Of a DNA stretch of 21,951 nucleotides, positions 16,285-21,951 are shown in pieces. This stretch comes from Acholeplasmataceae bacterium UBA6190 (GTDB taxonomy: Bacteria > Bacillota_I > Bacilli_A > Acholeplasmatales > Acholeplasmataceae): positions 1 to 21,951 of the forward strand of contig DITG01000012.1 in the NCBI GenBank assembly GCA_002422045.1, read 5' to 3'. How positions within the stretch are numbered: the first letter of the stretch is position 1; each line of letters begins with the position of its first letter. The translations under genes were made by a program, and so were the position numbers. The notes under the pieces were generated by a model. It was not told where the DNA came from, searched no databases, and saw only the letters and a list, made by a program, of their open reading frames with translations.

Positions 16285-16316
16285 AAGGGATATCTCAGAC
16301 CGAGATATCCCTTTTT
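16285..16316 (+). terminator. Intrinsic terminator after the aldo/keto reductase gene
   Basis: AAGGGATATCTC (16285-16296) pairs perfectly with GAGATATCCCTT (16302-16313) around a five-base loop and ends in a T run to 16316. It begins four bases after the stop. Confidence 0.93.
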
Positions 16317-16368
16317 GAATGTTTGGTGTTAAAATAAGACTTGAAATGCTTCACACAAGGGGACCTAT

Positions 16369-17079
16369 ATGTTAATCATTGATCATGTAACGAAAAGTTA
16401 CGACGGAAAGAAAAACGCATGCGACAACGTCAGTCTGACGATTGAACCAGGCGATCTCTACGGTTTTGTCGGACACAACGGCGCAGGCAAAACGACACTC
16501 CTCAAATCGATTTCAGGCATCATCGATTTTGACAGCGGAGAAATCACATTTCAAGGATTTTCCATCAAAAAAGAACCACTCAAGTTGAAAGAACTGATTG
16601 CCTACATTCCAGATAATCCAGATATCTATGAATCCTTAACGGGCATTCAGTATTTAGAATTCATCGCAGATGTCTTTAAAATCTCGATCATTGATCGCCA
16701 ACAGCTTGTTGAAAAGTATGCAGGACTTTTTGAGATTTTGAATGTGTTGAACAATCCGATTTCTTCTTATTCACACGGGATGAAACAAAAACTCGTCATC
16801 ATCAGCGCACTGATTCACAAGCCTAAGTTATTACTACTCGATGAGCCTTTTGTCGGACTCGATCCTAAAGCAAGCTTCCAACTCAAAGAGATATTCAAAG
16901 ACATGTGTGCCAAAGGCACAGCCATTTTCTTTTCAACGCATGTCTTGGAAGTCGTTGAAAAGTTATGCAATAAGGTTGCGATCATCAAACAAGGCAAGAT
17001 TGTCGCATCCGGGAATACTCAAGATATCATTCAAAACAAGTCGCTAGAACATATCTTCATGGAAATTCAGAGTGAATAA
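16369..17079 (+). CDS. ABC-2 type exporter, ATP-binding protein
   Basis: A 236-residue ATPase. Walker A GHNGAGKTT at residues 35-43, signature YSHGMKQ at 134-140, Walker B LLLLDEP at 154-160, D-loop GLDP and the switch His in FSTHVLE. The signature with 'SHG' in place of 'SGG' is common in ABC-2 export ATPases. ATG 16369 follows AAGGGGACC. A TGTTAAAAT extended -10-like element is seen upstream (about 16327-16335) without a good -35. It overlaps or abuts the large permease gene, its likely partner. Substrate unknown. Confidence 0.92.
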   Translation: MLIIDHVTKSYDGKKNACDNVSLTIEPGDLYGFVGHNGAGKTTLLKSISGIIDFDSGEITFQGFSIKKEPLKLKELIAYIPDNPDIYESLTGIQYLEFIADVFKISIIDRQQLVEKYAGLFEILNVLNNPISSYSHGMKQKLVIISALIHKPKLLLLDEPFVGLDPKASFQLKEIFKDMCAKGTAIFFSTHVLEVVEKLCNKVAIIKQGKIVASGNTQDIIQNKSLEHIFMEIQSE

Positions 17080-17080
17080 T

Positions 17081-18682
17081 ATGTATGTCAAACTGTTAAG
17101 ACTGTTCTTTAAGGAGAACTTATCCCTGAAGCGACTGCTTGGATTTGATCTCAAAGAAAACAAGGTCAAGGCGATCTTGATCGGACTTGCCATCTTATAT
17201 GCACTGGTTGCTTTCATTGGTGGTTTCGGATTTCTATTTTATGATTTGGGTAAGATCTTGAGTGAGATCGGTCAAGAACGCGTATTGCTTGGATTCATGT
17301 CAGTCTATACGTTAGGTATTTCTGTAATGCTTGTCTTGCTCAGATCCAACGGATATCTATTCCACTATAAGGATTATGAAATCTTATCGCCACTGCCCAT
17401 CCATCCTAGAACTGTTTTGCTTGCCAAGATGTCAGTGATGATGGTGATGTTATACATCTCTTCATTTTTGATTTCATTACCCATCCTATTCTCCTATTTC
17501 TTTTGGAATGGGTTCAATCTGATCTCTATTCTGTTTCTGATCATCGGACTGATCTTTTTACCACTCATCCCTGTTGTGATCTTATCCTTTGTATCGCTTG
17601 CGATTGCATACCTCACATCCAAGATCCCTGGTAGTAAAATCATTTCAATCATCTTGATGTTTGTGTTCTTCTTGGGGATATTCATGCTGAGTTTTTCGAT
17701 GAATGATGTCGAACAAAATCCGCTCACCGGTCAAATCGAACTCTTTGCAGGTATCATCAGAATTTATCCACCACTTCAGTGGTTCATGACTGCGATCCAT
17801 GAAAGGTCCATCTTGGATCTACTCTATTTGGTGATTGCCAATGGAATGATCTTTGGTCTTTATGTGTTTGGTATCCAAGGTCTTGTCCAAAAGACCAATC
17901 AACGAGGTGTCAGAACCTATACCAGAAAAGCAGGATCAAAAATCAACTATCAGTCCAGCCCGATTGGCTGGACCATCGTCAAGAAAGAATTCAAGAAGTT
18001 CTTTTCGATTCCGCTATATGCATTGAATTCCGGACTCGGCCCTGTGTTACTCCTCATTGCAGGGATTGCCAGTCTATTTTATATGAATGAACTTGAAGAG
18101 ATACTCACACAAATGGCAGGTGCCGAACTTCCGATTGAAATGCTGATCATCATGCTCCTTGGTTTCTCGATTTCGATGACCTACACATCAGCCATCAGTT
18201 TGTCCTTTGAAGGGAAGAACTTGTGGATCATCAAGAGTTTACCGATTCCTCCGGTTACCGTCATGTTTTCCAAGATCTTATTCAATGTCTTGTTGGTGCT
18301 TCCGATTGCAATCCTATCGATTCTGATGTTTGGTATCTCGATCCGGATTGGTTTTGTGAATCAAATCTTGTTGATTATCCTCGCATCCCTATTTTCATTT
18401 CTCACATCGACAGTCAATGGCATCATCAATCTCTATATGCCTAAATTCAACTACACCAATGATGTCGAAGTCATCAAGCAAAGTGCCGGAGCACTCCTTG
18501 GTGTGTTTGGCGGATTCGGTCTGATGGCCATCAACGGATTTTCGATTTACTTACTGATTGACCTGATCAGCATGACTCAAGTCTTGATGATCTTAAGTCT
18601 GCTGAATCTGGTTTTACTTGGACTAGCCGTTTGGGTCATCAAGACACAGACAGACAAAGTATTTAGAACATATAAAGCATAA
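17081..18682 (+). CDS. ABC-2 type exporter, large membrane protein
   Basis: A 533-residue polytopic membrane protein with about a dozen hydrophobic segments in two halves separated by a cytosolic part (GVRTYTRKAGSKINYQSSPIGWTIVKKEFKKF). In each half a membrane-edge 'PLPI' motif appears: YEILSPLPIHPRTVLLAKM and IIKSLPIPPVTVMFSKIL. These are features of the large putative ABC exporter permeases seen in Bacilli. ATG 17081 is chosen; a GTG nine bases earlier (17072) would overlap the ATPase gene and cannot be excluded, since neither has a strong ribosome site and coupling is likely. Function beyond export is unknown. Confidence 0.85.
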   Translation: MYVKLLRLFFKENLSLKRLLGFDLKENKVKAILIGLAILYALVAFIGGFGFLFYDLGKILSEIGQERVLLGFMSVYTLGISVMLVLLRSNGYLFHYKDYEILSPLPIHPRTVLLAKMSVMMVMLYISSFLISLPILFSYFFWNGFNLISILFLIIGLIFLPLIPVVILSFVSLAIAYLTSKIPGSKIISIILMFVFFLGIFMLSFSMNDVEQNPLTGQIELFAGIIRIYPPLQWFMTAIHERSILDLLYLVIANGMIFGLYVFGIQGLVQKTNQRGVRTYTRKAGSKINYQSSPIGWTIVKKEFKKFFSIPLYALNSGLGPVLLLIAGIASLFYMNELEEILTQMAGAELPIEMLIIMLLGFSISMTYTSAISLSFEGKNLWIIKSLPIPPVTVMFSKILFNVLLVLPIAILSILMFGISIRIGFVNQILLIILASLFSFLTSTVNGIINLYMPKFNYTNDVEVIKQSAGALLGVFGGFGLMAINGFSIYLLIDLISMTQVLMILSLLNLVLLGLAVWVIKTQTDKVFRTYKA

Positions 18683-18725
18683 TATTATCAATCATTTCAA
18701 TGAATCATGAGTGGGAGGGAAATGA

Positions 18726-19349
18726 GTGAAAAAAATCGTTTTATGGATGATTGTCTTTTGTTTTATGTTTCTGATTCAGGGTTGTAAAGTCAATGAAGAT
18801 GACTTTCTGATCATGGCAGGATCCTCACCAACAGCAGAAGAACAATTAGAAGTTCAGCCCTATCAAGGTGAAGGCTATTGGTTTGCAGCAAAGTTTCATG
18901 TGGACTCGACGGGCATGAATATTCAAACATTATACATTTGGGATCAACAGTTGAGAATGGATATCCACAATTTACTCATTGACATGATGAACCAAATCAT
19001 TGATTTTTCAGTTTCTGTTCTCCAATTTGACATCGAAATCAATCAAAGCATCATCATCTCAGTCAATGGAACAAACGTCATCGAAAGTGAAATCAGTTTA
19101 GAAGCTTTGTTGGTTGCATCGATGTTTCCTTCAAATCTATCGTTTTCTAGAACTCAATTCATCATGTTCATGGCACCTGTTGTAGCATCCATCGAAGCAG
19201 GCATTGCTACAGGATCTAGTGAAATCATTTGGGTGAAGACTTCAACGGATCAGTCATTGTTGATTCAAGAAGCGACAATGACCCCAAATGAAATCCATGC
19301 ATTTAAAAATTTGAATGAATATCTCATATTTTTAGAAATAGGTCAGTAA
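18726..19349 (+). CDS. Uncharacterised lipoprotein
   Basis: A 207-residue protein opening MKKIVLWMIVFCFMFLIQGC, a lipoprotein signal with lipobox LIQGC and lipidated C20. The remainder (VNEDDFLIMAGSSPTAEEQLEVQPYQGEG onward) has alternating hydrophobic patterns suggesting beta structure but no family I recognise. It starts with GTG 18726 after GGGAGGG; an ATG at 18722 is in another frame. It lies 43 bases after the ABC permease with no terminator between, so it may be an accessory partner of that exporter, which is inference. Confidence 0.8.
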   Translation: MKKIVLWMIVFCFMFLIQGCKVNEDDFLIMAGSSPTAEEQLEVQPYQGEGYWFAAKFHVDSTGMNIQTLYIWDQQLRMDIHNLLIDMMNQIIDFSVSVLQFDIEINQSIIISVNGTNVIESEISLEALLVASMFPSNLSFSRTQFIMFMAPVVASIEAGIATGSSEIIWVKTSTDQSLLIQEATMTPNEIHAFKNLNEYLIFLEIGQ

Positions 19350-19385
19350 ATCGAACGAATTAAGATATTCGTAACCATTCCAAAA

Positions 19386-19413
19386 TAGACAAGTAATCTC
19401 TTTTCCTTATACT
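19386..19413 (+). promoter_or_regulatory. Promoter of the small secreted InlB-repeat protein
   Basis: TAGACA (19386-19391), a 16-base spacer and TATACT (19408-19413). Each hexamer matches five of six consensus bases. The transcript would start near 19420, leaving about 40 bases to the ATG with its AAAGGAG site. Confidence 0.65.
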
Positions 19414-19461
19414 AGAAGCGTAAACTCAATGTTGACGCAGAAAAGAAAGGAGATTCGACCC

Positions 19462-19779
19462 ATGAAAGCAATCATCACAGCACTCACAGTCATGCTTGTA
19501 GCATCCATCTACATCCTCATGTTTCAAGAAGTTCAAGCACAAACCGTTGAGATCTATTCGATTACTTGTGAAGATCATGAAGGTAACAAACTTCAAAGTG
19601 TACGCTTTGCAGCGGGTGCGGATCTATCCGAGGTTGATCTTCCTGATGCTCCAGCAAGAGACGGTTTCATCTTTGTCGGATGGAGTGCAGAGCTTCCTGA
19701 CAAGATGCCAAACAACAGTTTGGTTTATGTTCCGATTTACATGCAGGCATCACTCACGATTTATCAAACATTATCTTAA
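19462..19779 (+). CDS. Small secreted protein with a single InlB-type repeat
   Basis: A 105-residue exported protein. ATG 19462 follows AAAGGAG; an earlier ATG (19429) would place charged residues ahead of the signal and is rejected. The N-terminus MKAIITALTVMLVASIYILMF plus QEVQAQ is a signal peptide or anchor with a likely cleavage after VQA. The rest is one InlB/Listeria-Bacteroides-type beta repeat: the pattern LPDAPARDGFIFVGWSAELPDKMPNNS contains the family's GFxFxGW core. Such repeats act as surface or adhesive spacers. It is unusually short, with nothing else attached. One Cys (SITCEDHEG) is present. Confidence 0.82.
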   Translation: MKAIITALTVMLVASIYILMFQEVQAQTVEIYSITCEDHEGNKLQSVRFAAGADLSEVDLPDAPARDGFIFVGWSAELPDKMPNNSLVYVPIYMQASLTIYQTLS

Positions 19780-19785
19780 AAAAAT

Positions 19786-19810
19786 AAAAGAGCAGATGTG
19801 CTCTTTTTTT
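19786..19810. terminator. Bidirectional intrinsic terminator
   Basis: AAAAGAGCA (19786-19794) pairs with TGCTCTTTT (19799-19807) around a GATG loop, with a T run to 19810 on the + strand and an A run at 19779-19784 that gives a U tract on the minus strand. It lies between two converging genes and serves both the small secreted protein and the WYL gene, whose stop is at 19812. Confidence 0.9.
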
Positions 19811-19811
19811 G

Positions 19812-20807
19812 TCATCCATGTTGTTTGGTATAGTGTTTCAATGCAATTCTGTAATAAGTCTCAATCCGTTTCGATAAAGTCTCAGGAGATCTGACAAACG
19901 CATGATGTCCGAACCGGGTGAAGTATTGAAATATCTGTTGATGTGAACATTGAAATGTATAGATATTGTCCTTAATTTCTACTGGGGTTGGTCTGTGAAT
20001 ATAGATCGCTCGAAACATCTCAACACCACGCGGAGTCAATTCAACGTTAATATCATCTTTCTCACCGATGTCGATCGCATACTGAGGGGATTGTCTCATC
20101 CGCTCTAAGGCATGTTTGACATCTTCAGAAAAAGAGCTTTTTTGATTGAGAAGTGTCACGTTCGAAATTCTTGACAATCGGAATGTATACGGTTGATCAT
20201 TGATGGTACCCAGTACATAATTAAATAGTTCTTCCTTTGAATTTTGGATGAGATATGGCGATATCTCATCTTTTCTTTGATCTTTGGCTGTTGTGAAAAA
20301 GACCATGGACTGAGTATCGATTGCCTTTTGGATGAGTTCAACAACGGGTCTGAAAATGATCCGTTCTCGAGCGTCTTGTGACTTGATTGCATACGAAGTG
20401 AAAAGCATTCGATAGAAATTGGATAAAGACTGGTGTTTCAATAAATATGTCTCAATATAGGTCATCGCAGCCATCGATACCTTGGTTGGCTTGATGGAGA
20501 TGAAATGATCAAACTTTTCATCATCAAGCATCAAGGAAGTTCTATTGATTTCTTGAGCAAGTTCAAATGAAAGAACGTCAAGATCAACATCTTTCATTTG
20601 AACGGTCCGTTTGATCTTTTGCCGGATCGCCTTAATGTTTTGATTCTCCTGATCTTGGTACATCTGATAAAATTGAATGATCAACGTCGTATAGAATAAA
20701 TTCTGATTGAGTGTGCCGTTCGGTTTATAGAATTCAAAGAGTTCCATATCTTTATGCAAGATGTCATAGACACGTCTGCTGATATTCACCTTAATTTTCT
20801 CTTCCAT
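19812..20807 (-). CDS. WYL-domain putative transcriptional regulator
   Basis: A 331-residue soluble protein. The start is the ATG at 20805-20807, which has GAGGTGAT ahead of it; a longer reading to 20888 adds an unlikely aromatic tail. Residues 5-50 (KVNISRRVYDILHKDMELFEF) resemble a ribbon-helix-helix or small DNA-binding segment, tentatively. Residues 160-222 form a WYL-like Sm-fold (SPYLIQNSKEELFNYVLGTINDQPYTFRLSRISNVTLL). Residues 240-326 fit the WYL C-terminal extension (TFQCSHQQIFQYFTRFGHHAFVRSPETLSKRIETYYRIALKHY). WYL proteins are usually ligand- or nucleic-acid-sensing regulators. The gene is transcribed away from the large RNA at 20958-21480, the only element sharing its upstream region. 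Confidence 0.8.
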   Translation of the reverse strand: MEEKIKVNISRRVYDILHKDMELFEFYKPNGTLNQNLFYTTLIIQFYQMYQDQENQNIKAIRQKIKRTVQMKDVDLDVLSFELAQEINRTSLMLDDEKFDHFISIKPTKVSMAAMTYIETYLLKHQSLSNFYRMLFTSYAIKSQDARERIIFRPVVELIQKAIDTQSMVFFTTAKDQRKDEISPYLIQNSKEELFNYVLGTINDQPYTFRLSRISNVTLLNQKSSFSEDVKHALERMRQSPQYAIDIGEKDDINVELTPRGVEMFRAIYIHRPTPVEIKDNIYTFQCSHQQIFQYFTRFGHHAFVRSPETLSKRIETYYRIALKHYTKQHG

Positions 20808-20825
20808 GTTTATCACCTCAGCCAT

Positions 20826-20834
20826 ATCATACCA
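20826..20834 (-). promoter_or_regulatory. Possible extended -10 promoter of the WYL gene
   Basis: On the minus strand TGGTATGAT is seen, that is TATGAT (20831-20826) with an upstream TG (20834-20833). No convincing -35 is visible. The transcript would start about 12 bases before the ATG, a short leader but still room for the GAGGTGAT site. Tentative. Confidence 0.4.
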
Positions 20835-20922
20835 TAAAAAGTGGTCATAAAATAGATATAAAATAGGATTAAAAAGACTATAGTACAATCAAGGGGTGCA
20901 CAAATATCTAAAATAATGTCAA

Positions 20923-20951
20923 TTGTTTGATTGAAAATGTCTTGATATAAT
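20923..20951 (+). promoter_or_regulatory. Strong promoter of the large non-coding RNA
   Basis: TTGTTT (20923-20928), a 17-base spacer and a perfect TATAAT (20946-20951), with TG at 20943-20944 making an extended -10. It faces right and predicts RNA starting near 20958. No gene with a ribosome site follows for more than 500 bases on this strand, so it is there to make an RNA. Confidence 0.82.
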
Positions 20952-20957
20952 GAAAGT

Positions 20958-21480
20958 GTCATGATTTGAACTGACGTTCCCCTGAAAAGCGCTGCATGAC
21001 CGAACAATGCATATGGCGAGCATAAGGTGACCAAGGCCGAGGTTGGAATACCTTCATACCGGATTGTATCCGGGAGGACCCTGGTGCTGAACTCATCAAT
21101 GAGACTACTAAAGTATCCTGCAAAGCAGTTTGAGCAGACCCAAAGTCATGGCAGACTGGGGCAACTGCAGCCAACATCAAATTGAGGTTGATGTCTTCGA
21201 AAACCATAGAAGACTACAATGCTTCCGTGCAGGAGTCACAACGAAAACCCTCTCTTGGTAAACATACTAATAGAGGCCAGCCTTAGTTGTGTGCGAAAGC
21301 TAGCGTTAATTGCAGTCTGGCCGGCTGCATTGCTATGACTGAAGGAAAGAAAGTAGATCTTCTTGGTGACTTGGGGTGGGTGGCAATCCATTCTCTGCAA
21401 CGCTTTTGATGGGAACGTCAGTCTAACTAAATAGACTTGTTTTGAAGATAAAAAGTTCGCATATTGCATGCGAACTTTTT
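20958..21480 (+). ncRNA. Large structured non-coding RNA (ROOL-like candidate)
   Basis: About 520 nt from the promoter to the terminator with no credible ORF. The ends close in a perfect 11-bp helix: CTGACGTTCCC (20971-20981) with GGGAACGTCAG (21411-21421). Inside are local hairpins read by eye: 20993-20997/21007-21011; 21024-21028/21050-21054 with inner 21031-21034/21043-21046; CCGGAT 21059-21064/21068-21073; 21092-21095/21100-21103; 21118-21121/21125-21128; ACATCAA 21174-21180/21188-21194; GTCTTC 21193-21198/21209-21214; CCTCT 21249-21253/21272-21276; GGCCAG 21275-21280/21317-21322. Some of these exclude one another by a few bases. GCGAAAGC near 21293 offers a GNRA loop. Base composition differs from neighbouring genes. 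The conserved cores of RNase P RNA, tmRNA, SRP RNA and group II introns were not seen. Size and closed ends suit the ornate large RNA classes; ROOL is my best guess, OLE-like or a new class the alternatives. Strand is set by promoter and terminator. Confidence 0.8.
21451..21480. terminator. Bidirectional intrinsic terminator shared by the RNA and the ABC exporter gene
   Basis: AAAAGTTCGCAT (21451-21462) pairs perfectly with ATGCGAACTTTT (21468-21479) around ATTGC, followed by Ts to 21480. On the + strand it ends the large RNA; on the minus strand it follows the exporter stop (21483-21485) and ends in the complementary U run. Confidence 0.93.
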
Positions 21481-21482
21481 AC

Positions 21483-21951
21483 TTATGTGAGTGGTAAGGA
21501 AATGTCATAAACCTTTGAGTCCAGTTCCCTGTGTGAAACAATGAGCACGGTCTTATCTGTCATCTGACGGATGGATTCGAAGATCTTTTTTTCAGTCTCT
21601 TGGTCAAGCGCAGAAGATATTTCATCCAGTAAGAGAATGGGTGAATCTTTCAACAGCGCACGGGCAATTGCGAGCCGTTGAACCTGTCCTTCTGAGAATC
21701 CCGCACCTTGCTCACCGAGCACGGTGTTGAACCCTTGAGAAAGATTCAAGATGTCAGTCAAAATTTCTGAAGCACGGCAAGCTTTGATCAGTTGCTCTTC
21801 AGTAGCGTCCTGATAAAGACAGAGATTGTCACGAATCGTTCCAGATAATATGAAATTGCCTTGAGGGACATAACTGAAGAGATGTCTCGATTGTTCGTTA
21901 ATGGGATAATGTTTCTTATTGGATACCAGATAGAGTTCTCCAGAGGCGGGA
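21483..21951 (-). CDS. ABC exporter ATP-binding C-terminal part (partial)
   Basis: The last 156 codons of a gene entering from the right edge. The reading begins in PASGELYLVSNKKHYPIN, after Walker A, which lies outside. Then come the Q-loop (FSYVPQGNFILSGTIRDNLCLY), signature FSEGQVQRLAIARALL, Walker B and D-loop ILLLDEISSALD, and the switch His in LIVSHRE. This order and the RDNL motif mark a type IV (MsbA/MdlB-like) fused exporter. The signature is SEGQ in place of SGGQ, an exchange that in heterodimeric exporters often marks a half with a weakened site. It ends SLPLT with TAA at 21485-21483. Confidence 0.9.
   Translation of the reverse strand, partial: PASGELYLVSNKKHYPINEQSRHLFSYVPQGNFILSGTIRDNLCLYQDATEEQLIKACRASEILTDILNLSQGFNTVLGEQGAGFSEGQVQRLAIARALLKDSPILLLDEISSALDQETEKKIFESIRQMTDKTVLIVSHRELDSKVYDISLPLT

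Noticed and set aside
19355..19372. Small hairpin ACGAAT/ATTCGT after the unrecognised lipoprotein gene
   Set aside because: Only six AT-rich base pairs and no T run afterwards; too weak to call a terminator.
20959..21469. Two minus-strand reading frames (20959-21207 and 21236-21469) in the long intergenic stretch
   Set aside because: No ribosome sites, no family resemblance, composition unlike real proteins here, and they lie antisense to a segment with promoter, paired ends and terminator; they are chance frames in a structured RNA gene.
20958..21480. RNase P RNA, tmRNA, SRP RNA or group II intron as identity of the RNA
   Set aside because: I looked for the RNase P conserved blocks, the tmRNA tRNA-like end, the SRP Alu/S-domain motifs and intron domain V with GTGYG start and saw none; a covariance search is still needed for proof.
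1..21951. Mycoplasma-type genetic code (TGA as Trp)
   Set aside because: TGA ends several full-length conserved genes (rplO, adk, aldo/keto reductase) and conserved Trp residues are TGG.
1..21951. Insertion sequences, CRISPR arrays, tRNA or rRNA genes
   Set aside because: No transposase-like protein, spaced direct repeats, cloverleaf or rRNA sequence was seen on either strand.

Overview
The window reads as a chromosome segment from a Firmicutes/Bacilli-type bacterium of the wall-less (Mollicutes-like) branch that kept the standard genetic code. Gene order from rpmC to rplQ is the classic Gram-positive order, with secY-adk-map-infA-rpmJ-rpsM-rpsK-rpoA-rplQ as in Bacillus. TGA is used as a stop (rplO, adk, an ABC ATPase, the aldo/keto reductase) and Trp is TGG, which excludes the Mycoplasma code. 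S14 and L36 are both zinc-free forms, and a DNA-degrading lipoprotein with InlB-type repeats is present. Together these would fit an Izemoplasmatales or Acholeplasmatales relative, but that placement is an inference.

Layout. 1-9644: the distal S10-spc-alpha ribosomal protein supercluster on the + strand, from the last codons of rpmC to rplQ, tightly packed and closed by a strong terminator. 9663-10713: a promoter and a Cys-rich soluble protein with a V4R-like C-terminus. 10803-13402: an ATPase and two membrane proteins forming an ABC-2 type exporter. 13500-15284: a promoter and a surface lipoprotein nuclease (endonuclease I fold). 15297-16280: an aldo/keto reductase with terminator. 16369-18682: a second ABC-2 exporter (ATPase plus a large permease). 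18726-19779: an unrecognised lipoprotein and a small secreted InlB-repeat protein. 19812-20807 (minus strand): a WYL-domain putative regulator. 21483 to the right edge (minus strand): the C-terminal ATPase part of an ABC exporter.

The most striking element is the stretch 20808-21482, about 675 bases with no credible gene. It holds a textbook extended -10 promoter, a roughly 520-nt segment whose two ends pair in a perfect 11-bp helix (20971-20981 with 21411-21421), at least seven local hairpins in between, and an intrinsic terminator at 21451-21480. This is the architecture of a large, independently transcribed, highly structured non-coding RNA. Its size and closed-end layout best fit the 'ornate large' RNA classes (ROOL is my leading candidate, from general resemblance and not from a search). 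It lies divergent to the WYL regulator and convergent with the ABC exporter.

How the parts work together: the left 9.6 kb is core translation and secretion machinery. The middle is an accessory envelope region (export systems, lipoproteins, secreted repeat protein, extracellular nuclease) that suggests a cell feeding on or interacting with external polymers such as DNA. The right end combines a ligand-sensing type regulator with the large RNA. No tRNA, rRNA, insertion sequence or CRISPR array was seen.
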